Assembly: GCA_012976225.1 (NCBI GenBank)
Contig: JAAVVG010000002.1
Coordinates: 248,001 to 312,000, forward strand
Direction of reading: 5' to 3'
DNA from: Golubevia sp. BC0850
Taxonomy: Eukaryota; Basidiomycota; Exobasidiomycetes; Golubeviales; Golubeviaceae
Length of the DNA: 64,000 bases
The position numbers were made by a program, and so were the translations under genes. Every line of letters begins with the position of its first letter. The stretch's first letter is position 1. The notes below the pieces were generated by a model. It saw nothing but the letters and a program-made list of their open reading frames with translations, did not search any database and was not told where the DNA came from. This document shows, in pieces, positions 34,441 to 44,685 of this stretch.

Positions 34441-36366
34441 ATGGAGAGAAAACGACCAACGCCTACTTCAAAGCAACCAAAGGAACCAAAGGAGCAATGT
34501 CTCTGTTAATCGGGATGTCAGTCCGACCCTGATGTCATTTTGATCAACTTCAGACTATTGGATGGGTCGTCTGTGACACTCAAGACCGAGTTTCAAGTTT
34601 CTGTAGAAGACTGTAAGTTTCCATACCTTCCACCTTTCTGACTTGAACTTCTTGGAACTTCAATCGAATAATGCGTTGCTCTGATATGAGTCTACTTAAT
34701 AGACACTGCATTCTAAACTTCTCTTCTCATCCTTTGCCGCTTCTCCCAGTACTCGACTCTCTGCCCGAACAAGATGACGAATACCTAGTCTTGCATGGTG
34801 GACGAAAACTTGACCTCAGAGCAACCTTGGAATCTCAATCTCTAAAGACTGGAGATCAGCTCGGTCTAGTTAGATCACCTTTCTATAGTCTGGGCCTCTT
34901 GTCTTCAAAATCTTAGAATTTGGGCTAGAGTTGATCGAGACCCACTACATTGAATTGAAAGACTTCGAACTTTGCACTGTCAAAGATGGTGAGTTGAGAT
35001 CCGATTGTTCCGAGTCGTCTGGCAGCTTGATTATTGAATCGCTTCCCCTCTCCCTCTCCAGTTCTGAGGAGGTTCCTTATCCCCGCGCAATTGAAGAATC
35101 AGGGTAGCTTGCTCTGCCAGGACATCAAAATTTCATCTAGTCCAACATTGACTCTTCGAGCCTTAGGAATCAAGCAACCTACGACATTCATCTTCTATCA
35201 TAAGAGTCTGGCTCTCAGCGTTTTCATCCCATCAACCGAGTCTTCAGAGGAGATCAGAATCTCGCTTGGGGACAAAGTGAAATTAAGGCTAAACCAGTTG
35301 AAGGACTCGATTCAGAGCTCAATCCAGTCTTGTATGGGCTAACGTTCGACGGATCCAGGCTCGACGACCAAAGTGTTTTCGGAGACACGAACCTCAAGGA
35401 TGAAGACACAATCCGATTACAGAAATTTTCAGAGGATGCATTCTTCCAAATTCGGTTTCCCGATGGCTGTTGTTCTCATCGCACACTCGGATTGAATTCC
35501 AGCTTGAATGCGTGTGAGTCTAGATCAAAGTCTCCGTCAACGTTTCTACAAGCACAGCTGACTTATCTCCATCGTTCTCCGTCGATCTTCTTTAGTCAAA
35601 AAGTGGTTTCTTAAGGAGAAGAAAATTCCCGTCTCTCACCAGCTCATCCTGCTCAACGACGTTGCAATCGATGGACCCATCACTCTCCGCGATGCCCTCC
35701 AAGACTCGCCAGGTGGAAATGCCTTGGAGATAGAGTGGAAGAAATTCGATCTCACCATCAAGGACCGTATCACTTCGAAACAGATCAAGCTGAAAGTCAT
35801 TGGTAAAGATACGACTGAAAATGTTGAGTCTGGTTCTCGAAAATTCTTTCGAAAGTTTCAAGGAGGAGGACTTTTAGTTCAAGACCAATCTTCTCTATCT
35901 TCTCTCAGTCAAACGAAAGATTGCTGCTCATATCGACATCCCAGCAAGTTGTCAAGAGGTGGAGCTTATTGGAAAGGAACTTGGTCACCGTGAAGCTCTT
36001 CATTCTCTCGGCCTTGGTCCTGCAACCTTGACACATCTAGATTTGTGGTATTCCAAACCGGACGTCAAGCTAAAAGTCGCTAAGAAAAATTTTGTCAAAG
36101 ATTCAGATCGACTTCTCATTAGAGTTGAAACGTGTGGGGATTTTCCTTGCAGGTTCATGGGTTACGAGTGCAAGAAGGGGACCAAGCTTTCTATTCTGCT
36201 AGATGCGGTTGAAGAAGAAATGCTCGTCAATCCTAGTGACTACTGGTTTCTCAAAGATTTCGGCATCTACGGGCTTTTGAAGACGGAAGACAAGGAGAAG
36301 ACTCTTGGTGAACTCGACGTCAACGATGGAACTCGTTTGGAGATGGTGAGGAAGAACTCTTTTTGA
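34441..36366 (+). pseudogene. Tandem ubiquitin-like domain protein, copy A (about six Ubl units, disrupted)
   Basis: Exons 34441-34612, 34750-34988, 35062-35513, 35596-35802, 35909-36366. The reading is a chain of degenerate Ubl units, each with a beta-hairpin start and a (L/I)KDGD-like or G-D-x-L turn. Unit 1: DVILINFRLLDGSSVTLKTE ... QSLKTGDQLGLV. Unit 2: ends with PTLTLRALGIKQPTTFIFYH. Unit 3: SSEEIRISLGDKVKLRLNQL ... YGLTFDGSRLDDQ ... NLKDEDTIRLQ. Unit 4: FFQIRFPDGCCSHRTLGLNS. Unit 5: KKFDLTIKDRITSKQIKLKV. Unit 6: ends with TLGELDVNDGTRLEMVRKNS. No C-terminal Gly-Gly is present, so conjugation is unlikely. Codon 23 after the well-placed ATG is TAA (34507-34509), and the frame changes near 34885 and near 35330; the second half is clean. 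A start in a 9-nt exon at 34363-34371 would bypass the stop but not the frame changes. Paralogue of the gene at 44686-46542. Confidence 0.7.
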
Positions 36367-36891
36367 TTCTATTTACAACTATTGGTGCTTCACTACTGAT
36401 TTAGTCGCCAGGCGTTCGGTTTGCAGCTCTGTCATCCATGTAATTTGCTATAAGCTTTTTTAATTCTCGATTCATTTCTTTCTCCGCGACTCTACATCAG
36501 AATGATATCGAGACTTTTGTTTGGCCTTCCACCTCTCTGCTCTGATCGCCAACTCATTCTGTTCAAAGAGAAAAAAGTATAAGCCGCTTCATTGGATTTC
36601 AATCATAAGAAAAATACAACAGAAAAACACTTGAACATAAAGCCTGGCATACAAAGGGTGGAAGTTTGAAGTAGAGGTTAAGTCAAAGAAAGAGTCCAAA
36701 TAAATGGCATCTCCCTTTGAACGAAACAAAGGGGGTGGATGAAAAAGAACTGGATAGATCCGACGAGCAGAGAGATCTATATCAAAGCTCGAAATGTTCT
36801 GTTAAAAGAAGGAGAAGCAATCACAAATCTTAGTAAGAAATAGTGAAAGGGCTAGTGGAAGGGCGATTACAAAAAAGCAGAAGGCAACTCA
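36367..36891. other. Convergent 3' region
   Basis: This gap lies between the stop of the first multi-Ubl gene (+) and the stop of P0 (-). It contains both 3' untranslated regions. No gene was seen. Confidence 0.55.
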
Positions 36892-38346
36892 CTAATCGAA
36901 TAGACCGAATCCGAGATCACCATCAGATTCTTCCTCTTCCTTCTCTTCTTCCTTTTCAGCTTCAGCAGCGGCAGCTGGAGCAGAAGAAGCAGCAGCAGCT
37001 GGAGCGGCAGCGGCGAAGGCTTCTGGGTTGGCGAGGTATTCCTTGGCCTTTTGGAGGGTTCAAAGAGAACGGGAAAGAGAGAGAGAGAGAGAGAGATAAG
37101 GGGTCAGTAAAAAGAGAGAGAAAAGATGGTGGGTTGGGGATCATCGTGGGAAGAGAATCCTCGAGGTTGTTGTCCATCATAGTGTGAATACTTGACTCCT
37201 TCTTTGACTTTTCAGTCGATCAGAATTTTCAGTGTGTGTTTGTGTTTCGATAATCAGGTGGAATGCGCTTGTGCACTACTACGTGTTCCTTTCCCAAATC
37301 CATCTCCCCGCTACCCATTTCGATTCCTCCAGCCAAGATGATTTGAAAACAGACAACTCACCTTCTTGGAACCATCGAACTCGTACTCAGTAGCCAAAGA
37401 AACGGCAATAAGGTTCTTGTAAGCATTAACCAAAGAGTGAGTAACCGAAGCGATAGTTGGATAATTGACAGCCAAAGAAATACAAGCGACTTGCTTGATT
37501 CCTAATAAGAACCTTCCAATTAATTCATCTTCATCAACGTCTAATACAGAAGATTCGAAAGCGTTACCTTCAGAGAAGATCATAACAACACTCATACCAT
37601 AAGTGAAAGGAGAAATGTTTAACATGTTTAAAAGAGCAGCTTCAGAAGTTCCAACTCTAGTACCACCATTAACCACCTTAACATCACTAACGATTTCAAT
37701 AGTACCTCTTGCAATCTTGGTGGGAATTCCTAAAGCTTGGAAGAAAGAAGTCTTACCAGGTTCCATTCCAGTATTGGCAGCTTTAACCCAAACGTCCTGT
37801 GGTGCAAAGGCTCCTGCACGAGCTGGTGCTGCAACACGGTTCTCTAAAATGTTCTTACGAACATCTTTCAAATCTCCTGAAGTGAAAACGAAACCAATGT
37901 TACCTTTGACGTGTGGTAAAAGACGTTCGTAAATTGGCTTTTCAGCTAAAACCATACGTAGAGCACGACGAGCCATGGTGTTCTTTCCCATCAAGACAAC
38001 TCCTTTTCCACGTAAGGATTGGCGGATTTGATGCATCTGTTGAGATCCTACGTTATCAACGTTGACGATGAAGATGGAAGGCTGCGGAGCATCATGAGAG
38101 GGATGTTGGAAAAGGTTAGAAGAGATAGGTGGGTGGGATCTTCCTGCCCTCTCTGCCCATCTCTCAATTCCTCCTTCTACCCCTGCTTTTTCCCTTTCTA
38201 TTGCTTTTTCATTGCGCACTCGATTCCCATTCATCATGTCCACTCCTACCTTGTTCTGTTTGATTGAAATGACTACTCACGTAGGTTTCGAGGAGCTCAT
38301 TGAGCTTTACGAACCAAGATTCCTTTTGAGCACGAGTACCACCCAT
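36892..38346 (-). CDS. RPP0: 60S acidic ribosomal protein P0 (uL10)
   Basis: Base of the ribosomal P-stalk, which anchors P1/P2 and recruits translation factors. Exons 38281-38346, 37362-38081 and 36892-37047 join in phase 0 to give 313 residues, normal for P0. Exon 1: [20 protein letters not shown]. Exon 2: [60 protein letters not shown] and [20 protein letters not shown]. Exon 3: an Ala-rich hinge, the acidic stretch [12 protein letters not shown] and the diagnostic C-terminal DLGFGLFD. The TAG stop overlaps a perfect GTGAGT, so an intron in the 3' untranslated region or alternative tail splicing is possible. A GA-rich simple repeat near 37077-37097 sits in intron 2. Confidence 0.96.
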
Positions 38347-38810
38347 TTTTGAGAAAAAAAGTTAAAAAGTTGAAGTGTTTCTGAGGTTTAGTTGTTGGAT
38401 TTGATTTGCTTGAAACGGGCCTCCTATGATCACGAAGTTGCGGATGCAAAGGAAAGAATTACTGCAGAGAAGAAAGAAGAAGAAAAAAGAGGAAGTGGGA
38501 CAAATCAGAAGGGTGGTTGAGGGTGGGCACGAAGATGATTTGAGTAGTAGATTCAAGAATCATTTTAAGCAACATTGGGATAACTCACAGGCTCGAAAAG
38601 TGGGATGGGGAAAGGGAGAAGAAGAAGAAGAAAGATGAATTAGAGGCAGAGCAGGTGTCTCCACGTGGCGGCTTCAGCTTGAGCCTTCAGAATTGAGAGA
38701 ACTTCTCTACTTCTGTTTCCAACAACAGACCTGATTTTGGGAGCAGGGAAAAGAAAAGGGAATTCAAAGATCGGAAAGGTAGCTGATGGGAATGGAATGC
38801 TGAGCAGGTT
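38347..38810. other. Divergent promoter between P0 and the next gene
   Basis: This 464-bp head-to-head space is GA-rich in its middle (AAGAAGAAGAAG-type runs). It should carry promoters of P0 (-) and the 1042-residue gene (+). No specific element was identified. Confidence 0.5.
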
Positions 38811-41800
38811 ATGATACTCAATTATGCTACTACTACTTCTACTGCTACTTCAAGATCGATTTCAATCTTTAATCTCAGTCATTCAAATCTCTACAAACAA
38901 TCTCAATCTTTCAGAATTAAGCCAAGGCCAAACTTCAACCAAATCGGTCAGAGAAGTTCTCGATGTACAAGCTGTCACACTGCTGCTGCTGCTGCTAGAG
39001 AAGTTCTTAACCTTCCTACTTCTGATCATTCTAATTCCACCACCTCCTCGGCTTCAATCTCCAAAATTTCATCAAAATCAAAAGGAAAGCAAAGAGCTGA
39101 TCCTCAAAATGAAGAAACCGAGTCGGAAGAGACGAGGTCGCAGGACTCTCCCTCGATTTCCTCTCTCCTTGAGTTACATTCCCATTCCAATTCCTCCTCC
39201 CCCTCCTCCTCAACTTTCCCGAATCCTGAACCGATCTCCTCCGTTCCATCAAAACCACCGATACCGATCCCGATTCCTCCAGCTCCTAACCCAACTTCGC
39301 TCTCACAATCTCAAATGACTTCCTTCCCTCCTCCTCTTTGGTCCAATTCAATCTCTCCAAAACATCTTTCTTCAATCCTCAACAAGGCCTCCAGCTCACT
39401 CATCAAAGCTTATTTACAGGACCGGAAGCTCGGAAAGTCTGGTCAGGGATCTCAAAATGCCTTCAGTTCCGAGTTGCTTTCAATTCAAGATCAACTCTTT
39501 CGAGAACTTGGCTCCTTTAAGGATGTAAAAGATGAGAGAATCAGAAGAACGAAACTGGAAGAACTGATTTGGTTGTTGGTTGGCAAATTTTTGGGAAGGG
39601 AAGGGAATGGCATTAGGAAGAGAGAGAAGGTTGGTAGGGAGTTGGAAGACAGAAGTCAGGACCAGAAGATGGAGATAGAGATGGGATCTCAAGCCTCAAG
39701 AGCCGAGAGAAAAGAAGATTTATATCTGAATCCTCCAGAAGAGAAAGAAACTGGAGTCTTTATCTCTCCTTCCTTGGACATTTCAAGAGAAACCTACAAA
39801 CCTTCTAGTCTCCAATCTCTCTCTCAAGAAGATCAACTTTCAATCACTTTTCAACTTTACCTCAATTCTTTGAGTCACTACGATCCTTTGGAATCTATCG
39901 AACTCAATCCGGCAAGTTTCACAATCCTTTATCTCAGACGATCAACCCTTCATCTCTTTTTTGGAAGTTTACTTTCTTGTTCTAAAGTCAACTTTAGTGG
40001 CAATTCGATTTCAAGCTTAATTATTTCATCACCTTTTAGAAAAGCAGCTCAAGTCTTACAAGATCCAAGATTGAAAACCTCTCATTCAAAATATCTGTTT
40101 AGGAAGTTGTTGAGTGGTTTAGGGAGGAGTTGGATGAATAGATTAAGAGCTGAAGAAGAAGAAGATTGGTTAGAAACAGATGGTGTCGAAACTGTTATGG
40201 AAATCAGGGAGGTTTTGAAAAAGTTTCAAGAAAGAGGGGTTTTAATCGATGGAGATGGAGGGATTGTAACTGAAATCAAACAATACTTACTTTTCCTATC
40301 CAACTTCATTTCTTTTTCTTCGGTTTATCAATCTTCTGTTCTATCGACTTCAGTTCCTTCTTCAGACACAGGAATCACTAAACTTTATAATCCAGAGTCT
40401 AAAACCTCAAGAATCAAGTTTGAGAAGAAAAGAAAGTTTGGAATGATTGGAGAAAGAGAGGTTAAGCTGTTTGAGAAAGAGAAAAGCAAGAGAATTAGAG
40501 AAAGAGAGATGTTCATGAAAAGAAGAGAAATCGAGAAAGTGAGAGAGAGGAAGAGAGGAGAAGTTAGAGAGGTTTGTAAGGCAGAGTTGGAGAGGACTTT
40601 GAAAACTCTAGAAAAGGGAGAGAAATCAAAAGTGATGCCAGAGATTTTAGAACTTCTTTGTCGGAAATCTGAAGCTCCTCAAATTTTGTCCGGTTCAACC
40701 TCAAGTTCAAGTTCAAAACCTTTCAATTCAAAATCACTTCCTCTACCTCCTTCAAATCCACTTGTAATTTCTCATCTAATAGCTTTCGATCTCTTCAACC
40801 AACTTCCTAAGAAACTCAAGAGTAGGGAAATGATTGAGATTCTTTTGAGAAGTGAGAATTTTGGGGAGTGTGAAATTGAGGAAGAGGTGAAAAGAGAAAG
40901 TCAAGGATCTGCAGATGGTAAAAGAAGATTCATCTCTAGGAAGTTGATAGAAAGTTTTCATGAGTTGGGAAATGAAGGCTTCTTTGAAACTCAATTTAAC
41001 ATTTTAGAAAGTAGAATCATCAGTCATTCGAAAGGTAGATGGAAATTGATTGACATTCCGACAAGTGAAAGGGGAACTAAGGTTTGGGTTTGGAAAGAAG
41101 GGAATGTTGGAATGTTGGTTAAAGATTTGGAAACCTTGGGCAGATTGAAAGCTCAAAAGAAAACTTCTGTCTTACTTTCAAGATCAAGTCTCATGATTCC
41201 TTCGACAGATTCAACCTCAACCTCAACCTCAACCTCAACCTCAACGAGAGCTTACAAAAACTTTCACGCCTCAACCTCTTTATCTCATTTAGCAAGCTTT
41301 TCAACTCAAGTTCAATTGGAATGCATCAAGATGTTAGCTAGAGATGGAAGATGGAATATGATTAACAAGGCTACTTTTCATTGTTTAAAGGAGTTCGAAA
41401 GAAATCGTAGTGGAAATTCTAATTTTCCTGTCGAGTTGTTGAATTCTTTGTTGGAAGAGATTTTGAAGCGAAGATTTGGGAGAGTTCCTTTCATTTCAAA
41501 ATCAGGTTGTGATTCTGATCAAATCCTTCAAGATCAAGAAAACTCAACTTCAAACCCAACTTCAAACCCAACTTCAAACCCAACTTCAAACCTAAAGGTC
41601 AAACAAAGAACTTTCTCCAGATCTTCTAGACCTTCAAGATTAGATGCCATCTCGAATTGTCTCAAATTATTAGAAATCTTACTTTCTAATCATAAGAACG
41701 TTTTGAAACCAGATGAAAAGACTTTGTTGATCTTAATGAAAGCTTTCAATGATTTGGAAAGATTTGGTTCAACTGAGAAAATTGATTTGAAAAGATGGGA

Positions 41801-41939
41801 GAATTGGTCGGATAAATTGTTGCAAGTTGCTGAGAATGGGAAAGTGAAGGACATTTTGAAGGTTAGAGAAGGGATTGCAAAGGCTTTTGAAGATAGAGGT
41901 GTTCAGACTGGGTTTAGGAGAGTTTTTGGGATCGATTGA
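38811..41939 (+). CDS. Probable mitochondrial protein, Ser/Lys-rich, function unknown
   Basis: A single-exon frame of 1042 residues from the ATG at 38811. The first 60 residues (MILNYATTTSTATSRSISIF ... SFRIKPRPNF) are rich in Ser/Thr/Arg/Asn without acids, like a mitochondrial presequence. A long Ser-rich stretch follows, then alternating helical segments. A central coiled coil is full of Arg/Lys/Glu (VKLFEKEKSKRIREREMFMK). Late helical pairs such as LKLLEILLSNHKNVLKPDEK then TLLILMKAFNDLERFGSTEK resemble degenerate PPR or TPR repeats. Two in-frame minisatellites occur: a 6-bp unit giving (Ser-Thr)n at 41211-41245 and a 12-bp unit giving (Asn-Pro-Thr-Ser)n near 41545-41593. A fast-evolving mitochondrial RNA or translation factor is my best guess; no family can be named. 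Confidence 0.75.
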   Translation: MILNYATTTSTATSRSISIFNLSHSNLYKQSQSFRIKPRPNFNQIGQRSSRCTSCHTAAAAAREVLNLPTSDHSNSTTSSASISKISSKSKGKQRADPQNEETESEETRSQDSPSISSLLELHSHSNSSSPSSSTFPNPEPISSVPSKPPIPIPIPPAPNPTSLSQSQMTSFPPPLWSNSISPKHLSSILNKASSSLIKAYLQDRKLGKSGQGSQNAFSSELLSIQDQLFRELGSFKDVKDERIRRTKLEELIWLLVGKFLGREGNGIRKREKVGRELEDRSQDQKMEIEMGSQASRAERKEDLYLNPPEEKETGVFISPSLDISRETYKPSSLQSLSQEDQLSITFQLYLNSLSHYDPLESIELNPASFTILYLRRSTLHLFFGSLLSCSKVNFSGNSISSLIISSPFRKAAQVLQDPRLKTSHSKYLFRKLLSGLGRSWMNRLRAEEEEDWLETDGVETVMEIREVLKKFQERGVLIDGDGGIVTEIKQYLLFLSNFISFSSVYQSSVLSTSVPSSDTGITKLYNPESKTSRIKFEKKRKFGMIGEREVKLFEKEKSKRIREREMFMKRREIEKVRERKRGEVREVCKAELERTLKTLEKGEKSKVMPEILELLCRKSEAPQILSGSTSSSSSKPFNSKSLPLPPSNPLVISHLIAFDLFNQLPKKLKSREMIEILLRSENFGECEIEEEVKRESQGSADGKRRFISRKLIESFHELGNEGFFETQFNILESRIISHSKGRWKLIDIPTSERGTKVWVWKEGNVGMLVKDLETLGRLKAQKKTSVLLSRSSLMIPSTDSTSTSTSTSTSTRAYKNFHASTSLSHLASFSTQVQLECIKMLARDGRWNMINKATFHCLKEFERNRSGNSNFPVELLNSLLEEILKRRFGRVPFISKSGCDSDQILQDQENSTSNPTSNPTSNPTSNLKVKQRTFSRSSRPSRLDAISNCLKLLEILLSNHKNVLKPDEKTLLILMKAFNDLERFGSTEKIDLKRWENWSDKLLQVAENGKVKDILKVREGIAKAFEDRGVQTGFRRVFGID
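41211..41245 (+). repeat. In-frame 6-bp minisatellite (tcaacc)n
   Basis: About six copies of tcaacc encode a Ser-Thr dipeptide repeat within the 38811-41939 gene. The unit is a multiple of three, so length changes would keep the frame. Confidence 0.9.
41545..41593 (+). repeat. In-frame 12-bp tandem repeat
   Basis: About four copies of a 12-bp unit (aacccaacttca) encode Asn-Pro-Thr-Ser repeats in the same gene. It is again frame-neutral. Confidence 0.9.
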
Positions 41940-42480
41940 GAAGAGGAAAACCGAGGTGGAAGGGATGCAAGGCAGGTGGGGAGAGAAAGAAATCAAACAA
42001 TTCCAAGAACTTTTCATTGTGTAAAGAGTCATTTCAATCATTATTTTGCATAGCTGTTTGTTTTGTGGGGTTGGAACGTGTGAACGTGCAAAGAAGAAAT
42101 AGGAGGCTGGCTTTGTCGTATCGTCTTCGAGCGGACTACCACTCCATGCCTCCTTTCCTCGTCCCCTGACGAGCTCTTGCACAGTCTCAAGTGTCGTCTA
42201 TGTATCGAGATCTCCGATTGTCTCTGCTTGTCGAACCCGGTAAGCAGGAAGTATAGTTCCTGATCTCTCTCGACTGACTTATCCCTGGAACGAAATTGGA
42301 AGATCTGTTTCGACCCCTTCTCCTTTTCATCATGCCAGATCCAACAAATCTCCGACTTTAAACGTGTGACGTTGAGCTCCTCACTCCTGCACTTCCATTG
42401 ACCATAGGTACCTCTCGGTGGGCTGAAGGATTCTTTGAATCTCGTCTTTCCTGCCAATACCAATCAATTCTCCGAACCCT

Positions 42481-42500
42481 GACCCCCCAAAGTGGGGGTC
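42481..42500. repeat. Perfect inverted repeat GACCCCC-6-GGGGGTC
   Basis: A 7-bp stem with the loop CAAAGT lies about 500 bp upstream of the thaumatin-like ATG. It could be a hairpin or a palindromic C4/G4 protein-binding site (stress-element-like CCCCT cores are absent; the core is CCCCC). Confidence 0.6.
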
Positions 42501-42912
42501 CTTGGCCACCTTCTTCGAGGCGTTCAGGTAAAATCTGATAGCATGATAGCATCTTCATTCTGATAATGAAGGTTATGGAGGAGATTCAGTCTGTAGAGAA
42601 CGAAGGTTGGAGGTCTTGAGGGGAGAAAGATGACGAGATCGAGTTTCCTGCGGCATGTCAGCGCAGGAAAGAACACTCTTAACCAACGTCAGCAACGTCT
42701 GGGTGTCCGCCCATAGTGCCATTTATGCAAGTAAAGATCAAGGGCCGAAAAAGAGTTTCGCTTTGATTCAGGGCCCGCGGTTCGTAGAATTCGGCCTCTT
42801 TTGACGTCGCGTCGCCAACTCGTCAGAGAAACCTTCTCCACCTCCCCTCCAGCAGGAATTTGGAATCATTCTTTTCTAACGGACGCAGGAAGCTGTTAGT
42901 TGACAGAAAGGG

Positions 42913-42919
42913 TATTTAA
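42913..42919 (+). promoter_or_regulatory. TATA-like box of the thaumatin-like gene
   Basis: TATTTAA lies about 80 bp upstream of the ATG at 42998, followed by a pyrimidine-rich leader with several TTCCA/CTTCC repeats, as is usual for highly expressed fungal genes for secreted proteins. Confidence 0.5.
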
Positions 42920-42997
42920 GAGGGGAAGAGTTCGAGTTTCTTTCCAATCCTCGCCAACCAATTCTCCACCTCTTCCAACTCTTCCACATCTTCCAGA

Positions 42998-44289
42998 ATG
43001 AACAAATTTACCATCGCTCTCTTCACTGCAGCTCTCACTGCTGCCAGCATCGAAGCTAGAAACATTCGTCTTTACAATGCTTGTCCTTTCACTGGTAAGT
43101 AGATTGAAACCTTTGTCTCTCGCGAACGAAAGTGCTGATTCTCTTCTATCTACTCTCCTTCTCTCTCTCTAACTCTCGCTTCTTTCTCAGTTTGGGGAGG
43201 TGAGTCCAGTCGATTGAAGACTCTTTTCCCCCCAAATCAAACCACTCACTCTCAAACACTCTGCCTCCTCTTTTCCGCCAGCTCACCAGACTGGTGGAGA
43301 TCCAAACGCTGCAGGTTATGCTTCAAGACCAAAGCCACAAGGAGACACAGGTTATGAGATCGCCTCCTACGGTCACTACGATATTCCAGCTCCTGATAAC
43401 TGGAACGCTGGTAGAATTTGGGTGAGTGAGAAGTGCTTGATCTACCGGAGAGAACCTTCTTGATTTTTTACTGGTCTACGTGATAAGTAGATCTTGAAGT
43501 CCCCAATGAGATTCAGAACATTTTACTAGCAGGCGCGAGAAAATTTCGGATTCTGACGACACCCTTCCCCTCCTTCTCTTCTGCTTCACAGGCTAGAACC
43601 GAATGCGACTTCTCCAAACCCGACACAAGCTCCTGTGTAACTGGATCATGTATCGGAGGATTTATGTGTGATGGAGATACTGGAGGAATCCCACCTGTCA
43701 CTGTCGCTGAATTCACTCTATTCCCTCAAGGCCAAGGTACTGACAACTACGACGTCTCCAACGTCGACGGATCCAACCTACCAATGATCATCACCACCGA
43801 CAACACTGATTGCCCACAAGCGGGTTGTCCGGTCGACCTCAACGCCAACTGTCCAGATCCACTCAGAGTTTACGATCCAGCTGGAAGTGTAGTTGCATGT
43901 AAGAGGTAAGTTTGAGTGCTTTGAGAAGCGAAGACAAACATCGAAACTAGGTTTCTCATCCTCTCTCGACTCCTGTTCACTCTCTCCTCCAGTGCTTGTT
44001 TGGCTTACGGAGGTGACAACAACTGCTGTACTGGACCTGCTGCCAGTGGTCCAGATGCTTGCCCAGCCAGCGGAGTCGACTACTACGACGTGAGTTGCCT
44101 CGAAAAAAGCGCCCAACCCCTGCTTTCATCACTCTCTGACCCGATCTCTTCTCTTCCTTTCCTTAGTACTTCCACGGAAACTGCCCTAACGCCTACGCTT
44201 ACGCTTACGACGAGCAGACCTCTGGAGCCCTCAAGACCTGTGCTGCCTCACCAAACTACACCATCACCTTGTGTCCTCCTCCAGCTTAA
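42998..44289 (+). CDS. Thaumatin-like secreted protein (PR-5 / GH64-type fold), six exons with a 9-nt microexon
   Basis: Exons 42998-43094, 43191-43199, 43282-43421, 43592-43905, 43993-44089, 44167-44289 give 259 residues. The signal peptide is MNKFTIALFTAALTAASIEA. The mature start NIRLYNACPFTVW fits the thaumatin family (N.C.FTVWPA). Further marks are ARTECDFSKPDTSSCVTGSC, VAEFTLFPQGQGTDNYDVSN, CPVDLNANCPDPLRVYD and CLAYGGDNNCCTGPAASGPD, with the end NCPNAYAYAYDE and YTITLCPPP. There are many paired cysteines, as expected for eight disulfides. Family members include beta-1,3-glucan-binding or hydrolysing and antifungal proteins; in fungi they are linked to wall remodelling. Exon 2 is only nine bases (TTTGGGGAG) and completes V-W-G across two split codons. 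Confidence 0.93.
43191..43199 (+). other. 9-nt microexon in the thaumatin-like gene
   Basis: The plus strand reads tttctcag|TTTGGGGAG|gtgagt. The preceding exon ends in phase 1 (…ACT G) and the next begins CTCACCAG, so the microexon gives G|TT TGG GGA G|CT = Val-Trp-Gly-Ala, supplying the conserved Trp of the FTVW motif. Confidence 0.9.
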
Positions 44290-44685
44290 AGCGCTATGGA
44301 AGTCTTTGTATTCTCCTCGCTTTGAAATTGCTTCTTCTTCGACCCTTTTCACTCCTCTGGCTCTTCATTTGCTTCTCTTGAAAGTAGTGACCAAATGAGT
44401 AGAAACTTTTGTACCCTTTTGATGCCTCTGAAATACGAATTGAACCCGATCTGCCCTTTGAAAATTTGACTTTGGAAGCGGTAGTGAAAAATGTGAGGGG
44501 TAAGGGGATGAGAGTTGTCTTTCTTTCGGTTCGAATGGTCGAGAGTGCCGCACTTCAAGTGTTGACGTTTAGAATTTCGAGATCAGAATTAATGTTCCAT
44601 CTCTCAGCACTCAGTTTGCAAATCCAACACGAAAGAAGGTTTTAATGACCAGGTACAAGTGCAACATTGCGAGAGAAACATCTAG
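44290..44685. other. Convergent 3' region
   Basis: This gap lies between the thaumatin-like stop (+) and the stop of the second multi-Ubl gene (-). No gene was seen. It must hold both 3' untranslated regions. Confidence 0.55.

Larger units (their letters stand above)
41940..42997. other. Intergenic, thaumatin-like promoter side
   Basis: This 1.06-kb gap lies between two plus-strand genes. It includes a short perfect hairpin at 42481-42500 and a TATA-like box at 42913. A minus-strand frame at 42041-42463 lacks an ATG at its listed beginning and any motif, and I do not call it. Confidence 0.5.

Noticed and set aside
34507-34530. Ultra-short intron removing the early stop in the first multi-Ubl gene
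   Set aside because: Possible GT...AG pairs across the stop are 17-23 nt, far below any known fungal intron minimum, and do not preserve frame.
42041-42463. 140-codon minus-strand frame upstream of the thaumatin-like gene
   Set aside because: It begins at a non-ATG codon, has no domain-like features and overlaps the presumed promoter; it is treated as chance.
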